64,000 nt of DNA, taken from contig JAMASS010000004.1 in the NCBI GenBank assembly GCA_024761205.1, positions 124,001 through 188,000 on the forward strand. The letters are read 5' to 3'. The notes under the pieces were generated by a model. It saw only the letters and a list, made by a program, of their open reading frames with translations, made no database searches and was not told where the DNA came from. A program made the position numbers and the translations under genes. The stretch comes from Limisphaerales bacterium (lineage in GTDB: Bacteria; Verrucomicrobiota; Verrucomicrobiia; Limisphaerales; AAA164-E04). Positions within the stretch are counted from its first letter, which is position 1, and each line of letters starts with the position of its first letter. Shown here piece by piece: positions 26,981 through 36,772 of this stretch.

Positions 26981-27893
26981 CAAATCAGAACCCGGGATTC
27001 GGCTCGACACCTGGCTGCATCGCCAACTGCCGCAGCTATCCCGTAGCGCGCTCATTCAGCTAATTGACGAAGGCCAGGTGACGGTTGATGATCGCAGCGT
27101 CAAACCACGGTACACACCGAAGCTAGGTGAAATTGTCCGGATTGACTTTCCACCGCCGAGGAGCAGTGAAGTATCCGCGCAGGTGATGCGGCTCGACATT
27201 CTCTTTGAAGACGAGCATTTGCTGGTAATCAACAAAGCGCCTGGCATCTGTGTGCATCCATCGGCCGGGCATGCCGATGACACATTAGTGAATGGTCTCC
27301 TTCACCACTGTCAGGGGCAACTCAGTGGCATTGGCGATGCCTCCCGCCCGGGTATCGTTCACCGTCTCGATCAAGACACCAGCGGCTGCATCGTCGCGGC
27401 CAAGACGAACGCGGCGCACGCCAACCTCGTCCAACAATTCGCCTGCCGCACCGTCCGTAAAACCTATCAAGCCATCGCCTGCGGCCGCTTCGCCCCGCTG
27501 CACGGCGACATTCAGACGAACATCGTGCGGCATCCCTCTCATCGAAAACGGATGGCCGTAGCCGACGGTTCAGGACGATCGGCTCACACAAAATTCCGCG
27601 TCATTGAACACCTCGCCACTGCTTCACTCCTTGAAGCCCGCCCCCTCACCGGGCGGACGCATCAAATCCGCGTTCACCTCAAACACCTCGGATTCCCCAT
27701 CTTTGGCGACAAAACCTACGGCAACCGCCAAACCAAGCGCCTGGCGGCAAAAGTTCATTTTAACCCCCAACGGCACCTCCTCCACGCTTGGAAACTCGCC
27801 TTCGAACATCCGGACACCGGGCAACCCATCCATTCCGAAGCACCCTTGCCCCAAGACTTCAACCAAGCCATCGCCACGCTGAAAAAACCGTGA
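26952..27893 (+). CDS. rluD: RluA/RluD-family pseudouridine synthase
   Basis: 313 residues from the ATG at 26952 (a TTG at 26937 is possible). An N-terminal S4 RNA-binding domain (RLDTWLHRQLPQLSRSALIQ) precedes the catalytic domain with the RluA-family motif GIVHRLDQDTSGCIVAAKTN (catalytic Asp), LEARPLTGRTHQIRVHLKHL and PIFGDKTYG. RluD-type enzymes convert uridines of 23S rRNA helix 69 to pseudouridine. Specificity within RluA/C/D cannot be decided by eye; the S4 domain favours RluC/RluD. It starts inside lgt. Confidence 0.9.
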   Translation: MTDPLKITVSKSEPGIRLDTWLHRQLPQLSRSALIQLIDEGQVTVDDRSVKPRYTPKLGEIVRIDFPPPRSSEVSAQVMRLDILFEDEHLLVINKAPGICVHPSAGHADDTLVNGLLHHCQGQLSGIGDASRPGIVHRLDQDTSGCIVAAKTNAAHANLVQQFACRTVRKTYQAIACGRFAPLHGDIQTNIVRHPSHRKRMAVADGSGRSAHTKFRVIEHLATASLLEARPLTGRTHQIRVHLKHLGFPIFGDKTYGNRQTKRLAAKVHFNPQRHLLHAWKLAFEHPDTGQPIHSEAPLPQDFNQAIATLKKP

Positions 27894-28035
27894 CGCGCCA
27901 GTCGCTTTTTTGTTGGGATGCGTAATGACGCCGGAGCGTCACTAGATTCTCCGATGGAACGCGCCAACGCCCGGCAACGAGAGCCGTCCGAGTGGTGAAT
28001 CCTCGAAACTAGCCGCCCCTTCGGTCCGGGAGATT

Positions 28036-28722
28036 TCAGCGGCGAAGGTCGAGCGGAAGCGGATCATCCGGCCGGGTTCCTGCAGATGGATGACGGCACA
28101 AGGCGCCTAGAATTGAATCAAAGTACGCCTCAAGATGCACGCCTTGTCTCTGCTCAGTTTCGCCAAAGCAAATTCGGAGGGGCGCCATCGGACTAGCCTT
28201 CCTCGCCAAATTAATTCCCCAATTTCTGGCGCCCATATCCATCCGTCCGTCGGCGTCAAAATCACCGTAAGCGATCGATCCACGCATCTTCATTGAGATA
28301 AGAGAACACCATTCCAAAAAACCATCCCCAATCTCTGAAAATCTCCGTGAGCTCCAAAATTCTTCAGCAGCCGTCCCCCCCCCTTCGTTCACTAACAAAC
28401 ACATCCAGATCAATATCTCCGACAGCAAACGGTCCGATTGATCTCGGTAGATCGAGTCCCTCTGTTTTCCAGAGCGTTTCTCCGAATCGCAAAAACAAAA
28501 GCGATGGCACTTGCGAATCGCCTTCATAGCCAGAGACTGTGGCTAATAAACCGCCGTCAGACCAGGCACTGAGTCCCAGCTAGTCACCCGGCAAGGTGCC
28601 TTCCGCCGGTAAGATGCCTTCTACAAATTGCCGACCGAGGAGATTACGGAACACGACTGGCAACGCTCCCTTTCCGGCGCCCAGAACGACATTTTCCTGG
28701 ACATAAGCATGATGATGTTGTG
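28036..28722 (-). pseudogene. FG-GAP/VCBS repeat protein, decayed
   Basis: On the minus strand a frame from about 28722 reads GAGKGALPVVFRNLLGRQFV, EGILPAEGTLPGD, an in-frame TAG, then LGLSAWSDGGLLATVSGYEG...TEGLDLPRSIGPFAVGDIDL DVFVSE. After a shift in a G-run it continues as RGSIAYGDFDADGRMDMGAR NWGINLARKASPMAPLRICF down to 28036. Asp-rich D-F-D-x-D-G loops followed by NWG-N are typical of FG-GAP/VCBS propeller proteins, which are secreted. At least one nonsense and one frameshift mutation are present, and the N-terminal repeats are gone. Confidence 0.65.
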
Positions 28723-29038
28723 AATGCTATAATTTTTTTATTGAAACACTCGTTGATTGGTCGCGGTTTGGGAACGCTGTACAATGGCGGTCATCGCGTT
28801 TTTGTTTGAGGGTAGGGATTTTGGCCGAGCCCGCCACCGCCTTCATATCAATGGACTGACGAGTACTATAAAAAATTGGAACAAAAAGAGTTCCATCTTT
28901 TGAGTCGCAGCCAGCAATGGAGGAACACTCAAGTCCGAACTGAAAAGGAATACGCGCCGACTACCACCTACTAGGTAGAGGTGGCAGTCAAGTGCTTCTA
29001 TAATGCGCAATAGGAGAAACGGTATTTTTCGGGGGCAA
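28723..29038. other. Gene-free stretch
   Basis: No protein-like frame in 316 bases. A T-run (TTTTTTTA, about 28733) follows the decayed FG-GAP gene's 5' side, and the bases near 28865-28900 are AT-rich. Confidence 0.45.
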
Positions 29039-29485
29039 TCAACGAAAACAACTCACCGATGGGACGGCACTTGTTTTACTAAAATCACATTCTTGAATAG
29101 CGAGGGGAACTATATGGACGACAACTACTGTCTCCTTTCCGTCGGTTTTCCTCTTTGCAAGAGATAGGACCGATATATCAACGGCGGTGTTCGCATCACT
29201 GAAAAAATTGATCCTGAGTTGCTGGTCACGACCAGCTCTAGTCGGAGTGGCGTCCATAATTGAGGCATCCGGCTTGAGATAGTCACGAGCAGCCTTGCCA
29301 ATGATTACGTCCACTCCTGTAGCACGCAAATCGTTTCCCTGGCGCCGGACCATCACCCCATGTCGGCGGTCGAGGAGGGACTGCGTGGCAACAGTGAACA
29401 TCCACCGTAGATAATCCTGAGAACACGACAGGAGCCATGAAAAAGACTGCTTTTTCCTGTTATCAGGACTCGGCGCATGCGTCAT
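29039..29485 (-). CDS. Uncharacterised ORF, possibly a gene remnant
   Basis: A 148-codon frame with some protein-like stretches (GVDVIIGKAARDYLKPDASI, ISVLSLAKRKTDGKETVVVV) but an unconvincing N-terminus and no family I recognise. It lies between two decayed loci, so it may be part of a broken gene or spurious. A real start could be the internal Met of MFTVATQSLLDRRHG. Confidence 0.25.
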   Translation of the reverse strand: MTHAPSPDNRKKQSFSWLLSCSQDYLRWMFTVATQSLLDRRHGVMVRRQGNDLRATGVDVIIGKAARDYLKPDASIMDATPTRAGRDQQLRINFFSDANTAVDISVLSLAKRKTDGKETVVVVHIVPLAIQECDFSKTSAVPSVSCFR

Positions 29486-29556
29486 TTTGCTTTGCCTGGA
29501 AATACGGCGGGGGCTTCATCCGTGATTTCCTTTCTTTCCGAAGAGGGGGCAAAACA

Positions 29557-29848
29557 GCGGTAACAAAAGAGAACTCACCGGGCAAGCTCGGGCGTCCCGC
29601 CGGCACCCATGGTTTTAATTTGTCTGGTAAGACCTATTATTATGACCCGGAAACGGCGATGCCGGCTCACGGCCAAAACCTGGCTTGAAAGCTGGCTCCG
29701 TTTCATCCCTCTGCTCAGGAATTCCAATTCATCGCTCAATACGAAGCCGGACTCAAACGCCTCAATGCAGCGATGAGCGAAGCCGAGTTTTTTCCGGGGA
29801 GGGCCGGATGGCGTGGCGCAAAAAGGTGTATGCGTTGAAACGATAACT
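29557..29848 (+). pseudogene. Unknown protein fragment with an in-frame TGA
   Basis: One frame reads KENSPGKLGRPAGTHGFNLS...AMPAHGQNLA, a TGA at 29686-29688, then in the same frame LAPFHPSAQEFQFIAQYEAG LKRLNAAMSEAEFFPG and a stop near 29848. The second part is clearly helix-like. No family recognised. It overlaps the next decayed frame. Confidence 0.25.
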
Positions 29849-30377
29849 GAAGCGGCAGTTGGGAAAGGATCACCATGAACGCTATAATTACATATTCGGG
29901 CACGACAGCCTTTACATTCCCGCCTAGCGCGTTCTTACGGTCAACGGCATCAGTGAGGACCGCACGGAGGAATTGCTGTCTCTGGCGGGGGAGTACCACC
30001 GTTTGGTTTATGGCACGGAGTTTGATCTTATCCAAATGGACGATGACTGGAAATGGCTGGAGCCGAATGTCAGAAAACAAATCACCGCTCCGTTTCGCAA
30101 GCGGATTCGTGAAGGGTTCGGTAAGCAAGTGCTTTACGACATCCTTGCCCTAGACGACGCCATTTTATTCAGCGATTTGGATTCGGGACTCGAAGGGGTC
30201 GGCTTTTTTCGCGACGATGCCGCAAAGAAACGGCTGGAGGAACATTATGGCTTCACCATCAGGCGCATCCGGCGTGAACAACTGCAAGGAACAGCCAATG
30301 AAACGGACCGGTTGACGGAACTTGAAGAGACGTTCCAAACACAAGAGCAGCAGACGACGAAAGCCTTGCCACGGTAA
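29808..30377 (+). pseudogene. Unknown protein with two in-frame stops
   Basis: From ATG 29808 the frame reads MAWRKKVYALKR, TAA (29844-29846), LKRQLGKDHHERYNYIFGHD, TAG (29925-29927), RVLTVNGISEDRTEELLSLA, then a clean 135-codon stretch GEYHRLVYGTEFDLIQMDDD, DDAILFSDLDSGLEGVGFFR, ending at 30377. The sense is continuous across both stops, so these look like two nonsense mutations in one gene of about 189 codons. Charged and mainly helical; no known domain. The portion after 29973 could still be translated from an internal start. Confidence 0.5.
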
Positions 30378-30480
30378 GGGGCGCACGCCTTGCCCCTCTC
30401 AACCCCAGTGCTAAATCGCCATCTTCTCAAGGCCACAACCCGCCCGCACCACAACCGGTCCCGCCTCATCTTGAGCACGG

Positions 30481-31584
30481 TCAACAAATATGAGCACCCT
30501 GCGTCTCCACGTAAACGGCATAGAGCGACTGGCTTCCCGTCATGAACAACCGATTCCGCTTGGGTCCACCAAAACACAGATTCGAACAGATTTCCGGCAA
30601 CCGGATTTGGCCGATGAGATCACCGTTTGGCGCAAAGATGTGGACGCCGTCAAACCCATCCCCAAACCATCCCGCACTTGCCCAGATGTTCCCGTCAACA
30701 TCCGCTCGGATTCCATCAGAACCGCCTGCCCCAACGTCCGGAATCTCCATCTTACAGAAGGTCTTCCGATTCTTTAGAGATCGTTGACTAACCACGTCAA
30801 ACTTGTAGATCGGCTTCGGCGTCGCCGTTCCGGTATCGGCGATGTAGAGCTTCTTATAATCGGGAGAAAAACAAAGGCCATTGGGTTTGACCAATTCATC
30901 CGTCACCAACGCTATTGTGCCTGAATCCGGATCAATCCGGTACACCGCCTCCTTGATGTGTAGCTCTCCTCTCCACCCCTCATAGTTCATCATGCTTCCG
31001 TAGCCTGGATCCGTGAACCAGATGCCTCCGTCTGGATGCACGACCGTATCATTCGGCGCATTCAGTGGCTTTCCTCTCCATTCGGAGGCCAGCACCGTCA
31101 CGGACCCATCATACTCGTAACGAACTACCCGCCGGTTTCCATGCTCACAGGAAATCTGCCGGCCCTGCCAATCAAACGTATTGCCGTTGCTGTTTCCCGA
31201 GGGATGCCGAAACACACTCACCTTTCCATTCTCATTCAACCAGCGATGTTGCACGTTGTTGGGGATATCGCTCCAGACCAAATATCGTCCGACACCATTC
31301 CACGCAGGGCCCTCGGCCCAGAGCGTTCCGGTGTGCAGGCGTTGAATGGGGGTGTTCCCAAGTTTGTATTTCTGAAACCGCGGATCCAATGCCACGATGT
31401 CTGGATCCGGGTAGCGAACAGGCGTTTTACCCGACCAATCGCGGCCACCTCCTTTGACAGCGGGAGCCGCCAGAGCGACGCCCACCACACCAATCGCTCC
31501 CGAGAGAAACGAACGGCGATCGACCGTTTTGGATTCAGATTGATTTAGTACGCCAGCATTCACGGAAGAATTTGGGATGCTCAT
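30481..31584 (-). CDS. SMP-30/gluconolactonase family protein, Tat-exported
   Basis: 367 residues from the ATG at 31584; upstream codons to 31635 are less likely. A twin-arginine signal (VDRRSFLSGAIGVVGVALAA) is at residues 21-40. The rest is a six-bladed SMP-30/gluconolaconase/LRE propeller: LWAEGPAWNGVGRYLVWSDI (metal Glu), RQISCEHGNRRVVRYEYDGS, LNAPNDTVVHPDGGIWFTDP (metal Asn), LVKPNGLCFSPDYKKLYIAD, GGSDGIRADVDGNIWASAGW (metal Asp). Family enzymes hydrolyse sugar lactones with a divalent cation, here probably in the periplasm. A divergent sulfatase gene lies about 330 bases away, consistent with sugar catabolism. Confidence 0.88.
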   Translation of the reverse strand: MSIPNSSVNAGVLNQSESKTVDRRSFLSGAIGVVGVALAAPAVKGGGRDWSGKTPVRYPDPDIVALDPRFQKYKLGNTPIQRLHTGTLWAEGPAWNGVGRYLVWSDIPNNVQHRWLNENGKVSVFRHPSGNSNGNTFDWQGRQISCEHGNRRVVRYEYDGSVTVLASEWRGKPLNAPNDTVVHPDGGIWFTDPGYGSMMNYEGWRGELHIKEAVYRIDPDSGTIALVTDELVKPNGLCFSPDYKKLYIADTGTATPKPIYKFDVVSQRSLKNRKTFCKMEIPDVGAGGSDGIRADVDGNIWASAGWFGDGFDGVHIFAPNGDLIGQIRLPEICSNLCFGGPKRNRLFMTGSQSLYAVYVETQGAHIC

Positions 31585-31917
31585 CGTCAGCGGAATATCT
31601 CTTAGGGTTAATGGCTTAAAGACTGACACTCGCACGATCTGAATTCAAGAAAAAGGCCATCATCCTGGAATTAAGAGAAATCCTCCAACAACGGCAAACG
31701 AGCCTACCGAAAGTAACTTTCGATGAACGGTTTTCTCTGCGAACGGAAATTTTAAGAGGGGAGAGCGGTGATTTTTCACCGCTTTGGACTTCACATGACT
31801 GACGGACCTCTTGGGCCTGCATGCACCCTGTATCGCCATCGGCCACACGGTCTAAGGGGATGGATCACAAAAAAGATTTGTCAGTCATCCAGAAAACTCG
31901 CTATGGATTGGTGAATC

Positions 31918-33657
31918 ATGAAATCCCCGTTCAACCACCGCTTGTACCCTTATCGGCTACTCCTTGCATCAATCACCTGCTCAACGATCCTTTTGCTACT
32001 CAGCAGCCCGAACGCACAGGCAGCCAAGCAGCCAAACATCATCATCATCATGGCCGATGACATGGGCTGGTCGGACATCGGCTGTTACGGTGGCGAAATC
32101 AAAACGCCCAATCTGGATCAGCTGGCAAAGAACGGGCTCCGGTTTACCCAATTCTACAACACAGCACGATGCTGCCCCACCCGTGCCACCTTGCTAACGG
32201 GGCTCTACGCTCACCAAGCGGGTGTGGGACACATGATGGAAGATCGCGGCTTCGATTCATATCGTGGAGATCTGAGCCGTAACGCAGTCACCATCGCCGA
32301 GGTGCTAAAAACCGCCGGCTATCGCACTTATCAATCCGGCAAATGGCACGTCAGCCGGCACATCAATCCAGAAGGCCCCCACCACAACTGGCCCCGTCAA
32401 CGCGGTTTCGACCGCTTCTTTGGAACGATCCACGGAGCCGGGAGTTTCTACGATCCCAATTCACTCACCCTCGACAACACCCAAATCGCTCCCTGGCAAG
32501 ACTTCTACTATACGGAAGCGATCAATGACTTTGCCTCTCGGTACATTCGCGAACACCATGCCAACCACGCCGATCAACCGTTCTTTCTGTACGTAGCCCA
32601 CACCGCGCCTCACTGGCCGATGCATGCGCGACCGGAAGATATCGCACGCTACCACGGACGGTACGCCGAGGGCTGGGATCAACTCAGAAAGGAGCGTTAC
32701 GAACGACTGAAGAAGATGAAACTCATCAACCCCAACTGGAAACTCTCGCCACGTGATCCCCGCTCCAAAACATGGGAAGACGCCGACCTTAAACCTTGGG
32801 AACAGCGCTGTATGGAAGTGTACGCCGCAATGATTGATCGGCTCGATCGGGGGATTGGCGACATTATCCAATCGCTCAACGATACTGACCAATTCGACAA
32901 CACCTTGATCCTGTTCCTAGCCGACAACGGGGCCTGCGCCGAAACCTACGGTCGACAAGATAATCGACCGAAAGCCATCCCTGATCCCACCCTGCGTCGC
33001 CCCATGTCACCAGGAGAATTACAACGGCGCATGGAACCCCTTTTCACTCGCGATGGTCGTCCGATCCGGACGGGCCGAGGCATCATGCCAGGTCCGGACG
33101 ACACCTACATCGCCTACGGCCTCTCCTGGGCTAATGCGTCGAACACGCCTTTTCGGGAATACAAACACTGGGTTCACGAAGGGGGTATCTCAAGCCCGCT
33201 GATCGCCCACTGGCCCAAGGGCATCAAACCCGGTGCGTTCGGCAACCGACGCGCCGCTGAAGAAGGCCCCTTGGTCGACGACCCCGCCCATCTCATCGAC
33301 CTCATGGCAACCTGCGTCGACATCTCCGGAGCAGTATATCCGACCGAGCATGCCAACCACAAAATCCAGCCCCGGGAGGGTGTCAGCCTCGCACCCCACT
33401 TTGAAGGAAAGCCACCCGTTCGTCCCAATCCGATCTTTTGGGAACACGAGGGCAATAAAGCCATCCGCAAGGGAGAGTGGAAACTGGTTTCCAAGCACAA
33501 AGGAGAACCCGAACTCTACAACATTCGGAAGGACCGAACGGAACTCAACAACCTCGCCAGCTCCATGCCCGAAAAGGTTAAAGAACTCTCCCGTGAATGG
33601 AGACAATGGGCCGCCCGTGCAGGCGTGCGCCCCTGGCCAGTGAAAAAACCGAAATAA
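31918..33657 (+). CDS. Arylsulfatase-type sulfatase, secreted
   Basis: 579 residues with a signal peptide (LLLASITCSTILLLL...AQA). Sulfatase domain from PNIIIIMADDMGWSDIGCYG (metal Asp pair) onward. The formylglycine motif is RCCPTRATLLTG with Cys85 as modified residue (C-x-P-T-R), so an FGE/anSME enzyme elsewhere is needed. Later landmarks are SGKWHVSRHIN, LFLADNGACAE (metal Asp-Asn) and EGGISSPLIAHWPKG; the C-terminus has EWKLVSKHKGEPELYNIRKD. It is most like subfamily S1_4 arylsulfatases (A-type), acting on sulfated polysaccharides or glycans outside the cytoplasm. Full length for the family. Confidence 0.93.
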   Translation: MKSPFNHRLYPYRLLLASITCSTILLLLSSPNAQAAKQPNIIIIMADDMGWSDIGCYGGEIKTPNLDQLAKNGLRFTQFYNTARCCPTRATLLTGLYAHQAGVGHMMEDRGFDSYRGDLSRNAVTIAEVLKTAGYRTYQSGKWHVSRHINPEGPHHNWPRQRGFDRFFGTIHGAGSFYDPNSLTLDNTQIAPWQDFYYTEAINDFASRYIREHHANHADQPFFLYVAHTAPHWPMHARPEDIARYHGRYAEGWDQLRKERYERLKKMKLINPNWKLSPRDPRSKTWEDADLKPWEQRCMEVYAAMIDRLDRGIGDIIQSLNDTDQFDNTLILFLADNGACAETYGRQDNRPKAIPDPTLRRPMSPGELQRRMEPLFTRDGRPIRTGRGIMPGPDDTYIAYGLSWANASNTPFREYKHWVHEGGISSPLIAHWPKGIKPGAFGNRRAAEEGPLVDDPAHLIDLMATCVDISGAVYPTEHANHKIQPREGVSLAPHFEGKPPVRPNPIFWEHEGNKAIRKGEWKLVSKHKGEPELYNIRKDRTELNNLASSMPEKVKELSREWRQWAARAGVRPWPVKKPK

Positions 33658-34117
33658 CTCCCGCCTGAATTATGAACGCAGGGTGCCTTCTCTTCTGGTC
33701 TTAGTGGTTTTTTCTTTGCCTGTTGGGCGGGTGGTTTGGCGGCGGCATATAACACGGATGGATACACAGGCGCCATTTATGTGCTAACAATAACAGTTCA
33801 AACCTATTTACAGCTAATCGTGGGTAAATTCGATCAGCACAATCTTCTCCGTGTCCCATTTTGGTGTTCCACGAAACCAGCTGTGATATACTTATTTTTT
33901 ATACTTATCACTTTTGCTTCTTACGAAAATTTCTCTGATTGTCTACGGTTTCATGCACTTTAAATGGTATAAAGTCATTTTATTTTATTGTTTAACAATT
34001 CCTGGCGCAGCTTGTATAAGAATAATAAGAATATTACAAACCAATGCCTTTGTGATTCCTACAGTCTACTGTGGATGGCCTGTCACCCTTTGCCTCGCTT
34101 TGTATTTATGGTTTTAT
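33658..34117. other. AT-rich gene-free stretch
   Basis: From about 33770 to 34130 the DNA is strikingly AT-rich (for example TATACTTATTTTTTATACTT near 33885-33905), far below the GC of adjacent genes. Short frames here are rich in Phe, Ile, Leu and Tyr as expected from base composition, and overlap in several frames. It adjoins the broken 3' end of the prepilin peptidase gene, so it may be inserted or translocated DNA. No repeats at its edges were spotted. Confidence 0.45.
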
Positions 34118-34624
34118 TTATAGAGCATCCCCGTGCTGTATTATGGATACCGTTTTCAGGAATCCGTTACTTTCACCCCTCATGATTGCCAACCGGCAAA
34201 TCCACTTACTATCTGGAAAAGAGAAAGGCGCCACCACAAAAGCCGAGAGCACAAACCCGTAAACTACCGCCAAACCCACGCTCACCGGACCAAAGATGAG
34301 CCAACACGTCAAAAACAACAACCCTACCAACGCCTCAACCGCGACATAACGCACCGAGATCAGACACCGGCAATAGGCACACTTGCCCCGAAGAAAAAGC
34401 CAGGAAATCAAAGGGAGGAGATTATAGCGCCAGGTAATTCGGTGATCACAATTTGGGCAGTGGGAAGGCGACGTGACGACGCTAATATCCCGCGGCATTC
34501 GATGACTGCAAACGTTGAAAAAACTCCCGACCATTGAGCCAAAGATGAAAAGCACCACCGACCAAAAATGGAACGGCACTGTCCCCAGACATAGGGATCG
34601 AGAAGCTTGTTCATACACTGCCAA
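34118..34624 (-). pseudogene. pilD: Prepilin peptidase, C-terminal catalytic part lost
   Basis: 168 codons. The N-terminal domain is typical of type IV prepilin peptidase/GspO: a hydrophobic start, GSMVGSFFNVCSHRMPRDI, then the zinc tetracysteine CPNC...LLPLISWLFLRGKCAYC. After two further hydrophobic stretches the sequence should enter the A24 domain with its first catalytic Asp, but instead reads AFVVAPFSFPDSKWICRLAI and ends 25 residues later in AT-rich DNA. The second catalytic Asp with GxGD and all later helices are absent, so the enzyme cannot work. The intact enzyme would cleave and methylate pseudopilins such as GspG-K at 52.9-56.4 kb. It follows a decayed aroE, an order also known from other Verrucomicrobia. 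Confidence 0.7.
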
Positions 34625-34706
34625 CGTCGACCATCACTCAGGCCGATCCATAGATATGCTTCTCTAACACGACGCGCATCACGCCAACCAACGCCTCACG
34701 CTCGGC

Positions 34707-35427
34707 TCAAATCTCGAGCGTCTTCGCCCCTTGGTAGACCAGCATTCCCAAACCATTGGCAACCAGTATCCTGAGCCTCGTGCAACAACAAGGTCTCTGC
34801 GGGTTGATAGATCATATCGTAGGCCGCCGCCTGGGAAAGACTAAATTGCTTGCGATCGATCGGCAGAGGATCCGCCACTTTCAACCCCAAGAAAGTTCCA
34901 TTCAACAGGGTATCCACCCTTTCGGATGGATACCCGAGGGTCACTCGACATCCCGAAAATCGCGCTTCGATCTCCACCTTCAACGCCTCCGCCTTTCCAA
35001 CCGTTCGATTCACCACGAAGAGCCGATTCACACCACCCGCAGCCAACTTCAAAGCCGCCACCCGACCCGCGTCGGCGTCAGTGTTAAAGCCATTCGACCG
35101 GGTCTTGGCAAAGTCATCCGACTCCGCATGCGCGATGGAAACCTATCGCCCTCAGAATCGCGCCCCTCAAACCGAATGGTATTCACGGCTCCCCGCTCGC
35201 AAGCGGAGTCATCCAACACATTGACCAATTCAACAGCCAGTAACTTATGCGGCGCCGTCAGGTTCAGCCCCATAAAATGCAGTCGCTTTGCCCCCTCGAA
35301 TCGCTTCCGCCAATTGGTTTGGATGCACATCAAACGCGAGATAACGCCAATCCAATCCCAGATGCCGGATTCCGGCGTTTTGCATGGCTGGCGAACCCGA
35401 GTGCCGAACCGGATGCCCGACGACCAA
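34707..35427 (-). pseudogene. aroE: Shikimate dehydrogenase, multiply frameshifted
   Basis: Four minus-strand pieces in changing frames give AroE in order. Substrate-binding start VVGHPVRHSGSPAMQNAGIR and LGLDWRYLAFDVHPNQLAEA (35427-35280); MGLNLTAPHKLLAVELV with the catalytic Lys, and ERGAVNTIRF (about 35275-35150); then AALKLAAGGVNRLFVVNRT from the NADP domain with NGTFLGLK and DMIYQP (35061-34740); and GLGMLVYQGAKTLEI to a TGA at 34707. At least three frameshifts separate these. AroE reduces 3-dehydroshikimate in aromatic amino acid synthesis, so an intact copy elsewhere or auxotrophy is implied. Confidence 0.8.
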
Positions 35428-35770
35428 TCAACCCAATACAACACCGGTGAACGGTGTTTTTGACCGTCTCGCCGCCCACTTTCCGACTCTGAAAAAAAAT
35501 CGAACAAAATCGCAATTCGCCCTTGACGCCGCCTCGGTTCTCCGGTGGAATCAGTCCCGCTAAAACTAACATGACTCGTCGAATGTCGGGTCGCTCGTCC
35601 GATACAACAGCCCCAATCAAGGCACCGGCAGGAGTTTGCAAGCTTCTGCCGGTAGCGGGGTGAAATGGCGGGACCGCTTCGTAACTCAGTTATGTTGGTT
35701 TTAGCAACGGCCCGGCGTCGTTGCGTTCGGGTCATTGTCCGAAGTGAAAAACTGATACGACTCGAAAGTT
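35428..35770. other. Gene-free stretch
   Basis: The 343 bases between the decayed aroE start and the next plus-strand gene hold no convincing frame. A minus-strand fragment (LQTPAGALIGAVVSDERPDI, about 35641-35580) is mildly protein-like and may be further debris from an aroE-operon neighbour. Confidence 0.4.
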
Positions 35771-36736
35771 ATGAAGACCGTTTATGCTCTCCTGCCAGCG
35801 TCGCTCAACGCCAGCCAACAAACCACCCGGGCGCTTCCCGCTCGGAACAAGCCGCTGCTGCTCGTGGCGGCCCTGATGACGGCATCGGCCCTGCTGCCGA
35901 TGAAAACTCACGCGGTGGACTTCAGTGGAAACGTTCTCGAACTGCTCGCCAGTCAACTCACGGGCGGGTGGTATGACGCCGCCAAGGGATTGATCACCCA
36001 GCCCGGAGAATCCGTCGCTAGGGCGGGCCATGTGGAAATGGACTTCGCCCAGGCTGCGTTTGTGCAGTATTACGCCGATGAATTGTTATGGTTAACTCTC
36101 GCCCACACCAGACAGAAGAATCATCTCCAAGGCGAGGAACACCTCCTTGGCAACGGCATTCCCCTGGAAGACCGGCGGTTCTCCTTCTACGACTACGAAA
36201 TCGCGGACTACGACCCGGAAGAAGGGCTGGGAGGCGACTGGGAACGGGTAGCCGGCCTCGGGTTACGCCTCCCGCATGATACCGACGAGAATTGGATCGA
36301 GGGCGTCACGAGATTATGGGACGCCAAATACGTGGTTCATTCGACTTACGGTTGCACCGACGAAGGACTGCGGCGCCCCGCAGGGAAGTTTGAGATTCGA
36401 ATCGAGTACAAGCTGGCCGACCTCACCTACGATACGAGCAGACCCCTCGGAAACGGCATGGTCAGCACGGAACGGGATAAAATCCAGCGCCGCCGCGTGC
36501 AGATGAGCAAGGTTCAGCAGGACAAGGTGACGAACGTGGACTTGCTGGAAGACGACACGGAGATTGTCGAGGGGCCGGTCGCTTACGGCGTCTGCAAGCG
36601 AATCTGGAAGCTGCAATATCCCCCGATCGGATTAGTGGCCTTACGCACCTTGATGAGCAGTGAGGGCATACTCGCCTGGTTGGATGAAAACACCGAATGG
36701 GTGGTGCACGAACTACCCGTTGACTATGGTGACTAA
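35771..36736 (+). CDS. Secreted protein of unknown function
   Basis: 321 residues. A long N-region (about 28 residues) precedes a hydrophobic segment PLLLVAALMTASALLP with a likely cleavage after THA (about residue 48), so exported. The mature part is acidic and rich in aromatic residues: NVLELLASQLTGGWYDAAKG, RRFSFYDYEIADYDPEEGLG, VVHELPVDYGD at the end; one Cys pair at TYGCTDEGL and YGVCKRIW could form a disulfide. I recognise no domain. It is 36 bases upstream of the first of two paralogous anchored proteins and probably shares their transcript. Confidence 0.6.
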   Translation: MKTVYALLPASLNASQQTTRALPARNKPLLLVAALMTASALLPMKTHAVDFSGNVLELLASQLTGGWYDAAKGLITQPGESVARAGHVEMDFAQAAFVQYYADELLWLTLAHTRQKNHLQGEEHLLGNGIPLEDRRFSFYDYEIADYDPEEGLGGDWERVAGLGLRLPHDTDENWIEGVTRLWDAKYVVHSTYGCTDEGLRRPAGKFEIRIEYKLADLTYDTSRPLGNGMVSTERDKIQRRRVQMSKVQQDKVTNVDLLEDDTEIVEGPVAYGVCKRIWKLQYPPIGLVALRTLMSSEGILAWLDENTEWVVHELPVDYGD

Positions 36737-36772
36737 GGATGAGAGGCTGAAGCGGATCATCCGGCAAAGGTC

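Noticed and set aside
29437-30377. Insertion sequence remnant
   Set aside because: The fragments have helical, charged stretches but no DDE, HUH or serine recombinase motif, and I saw no flanking inverted repeats.
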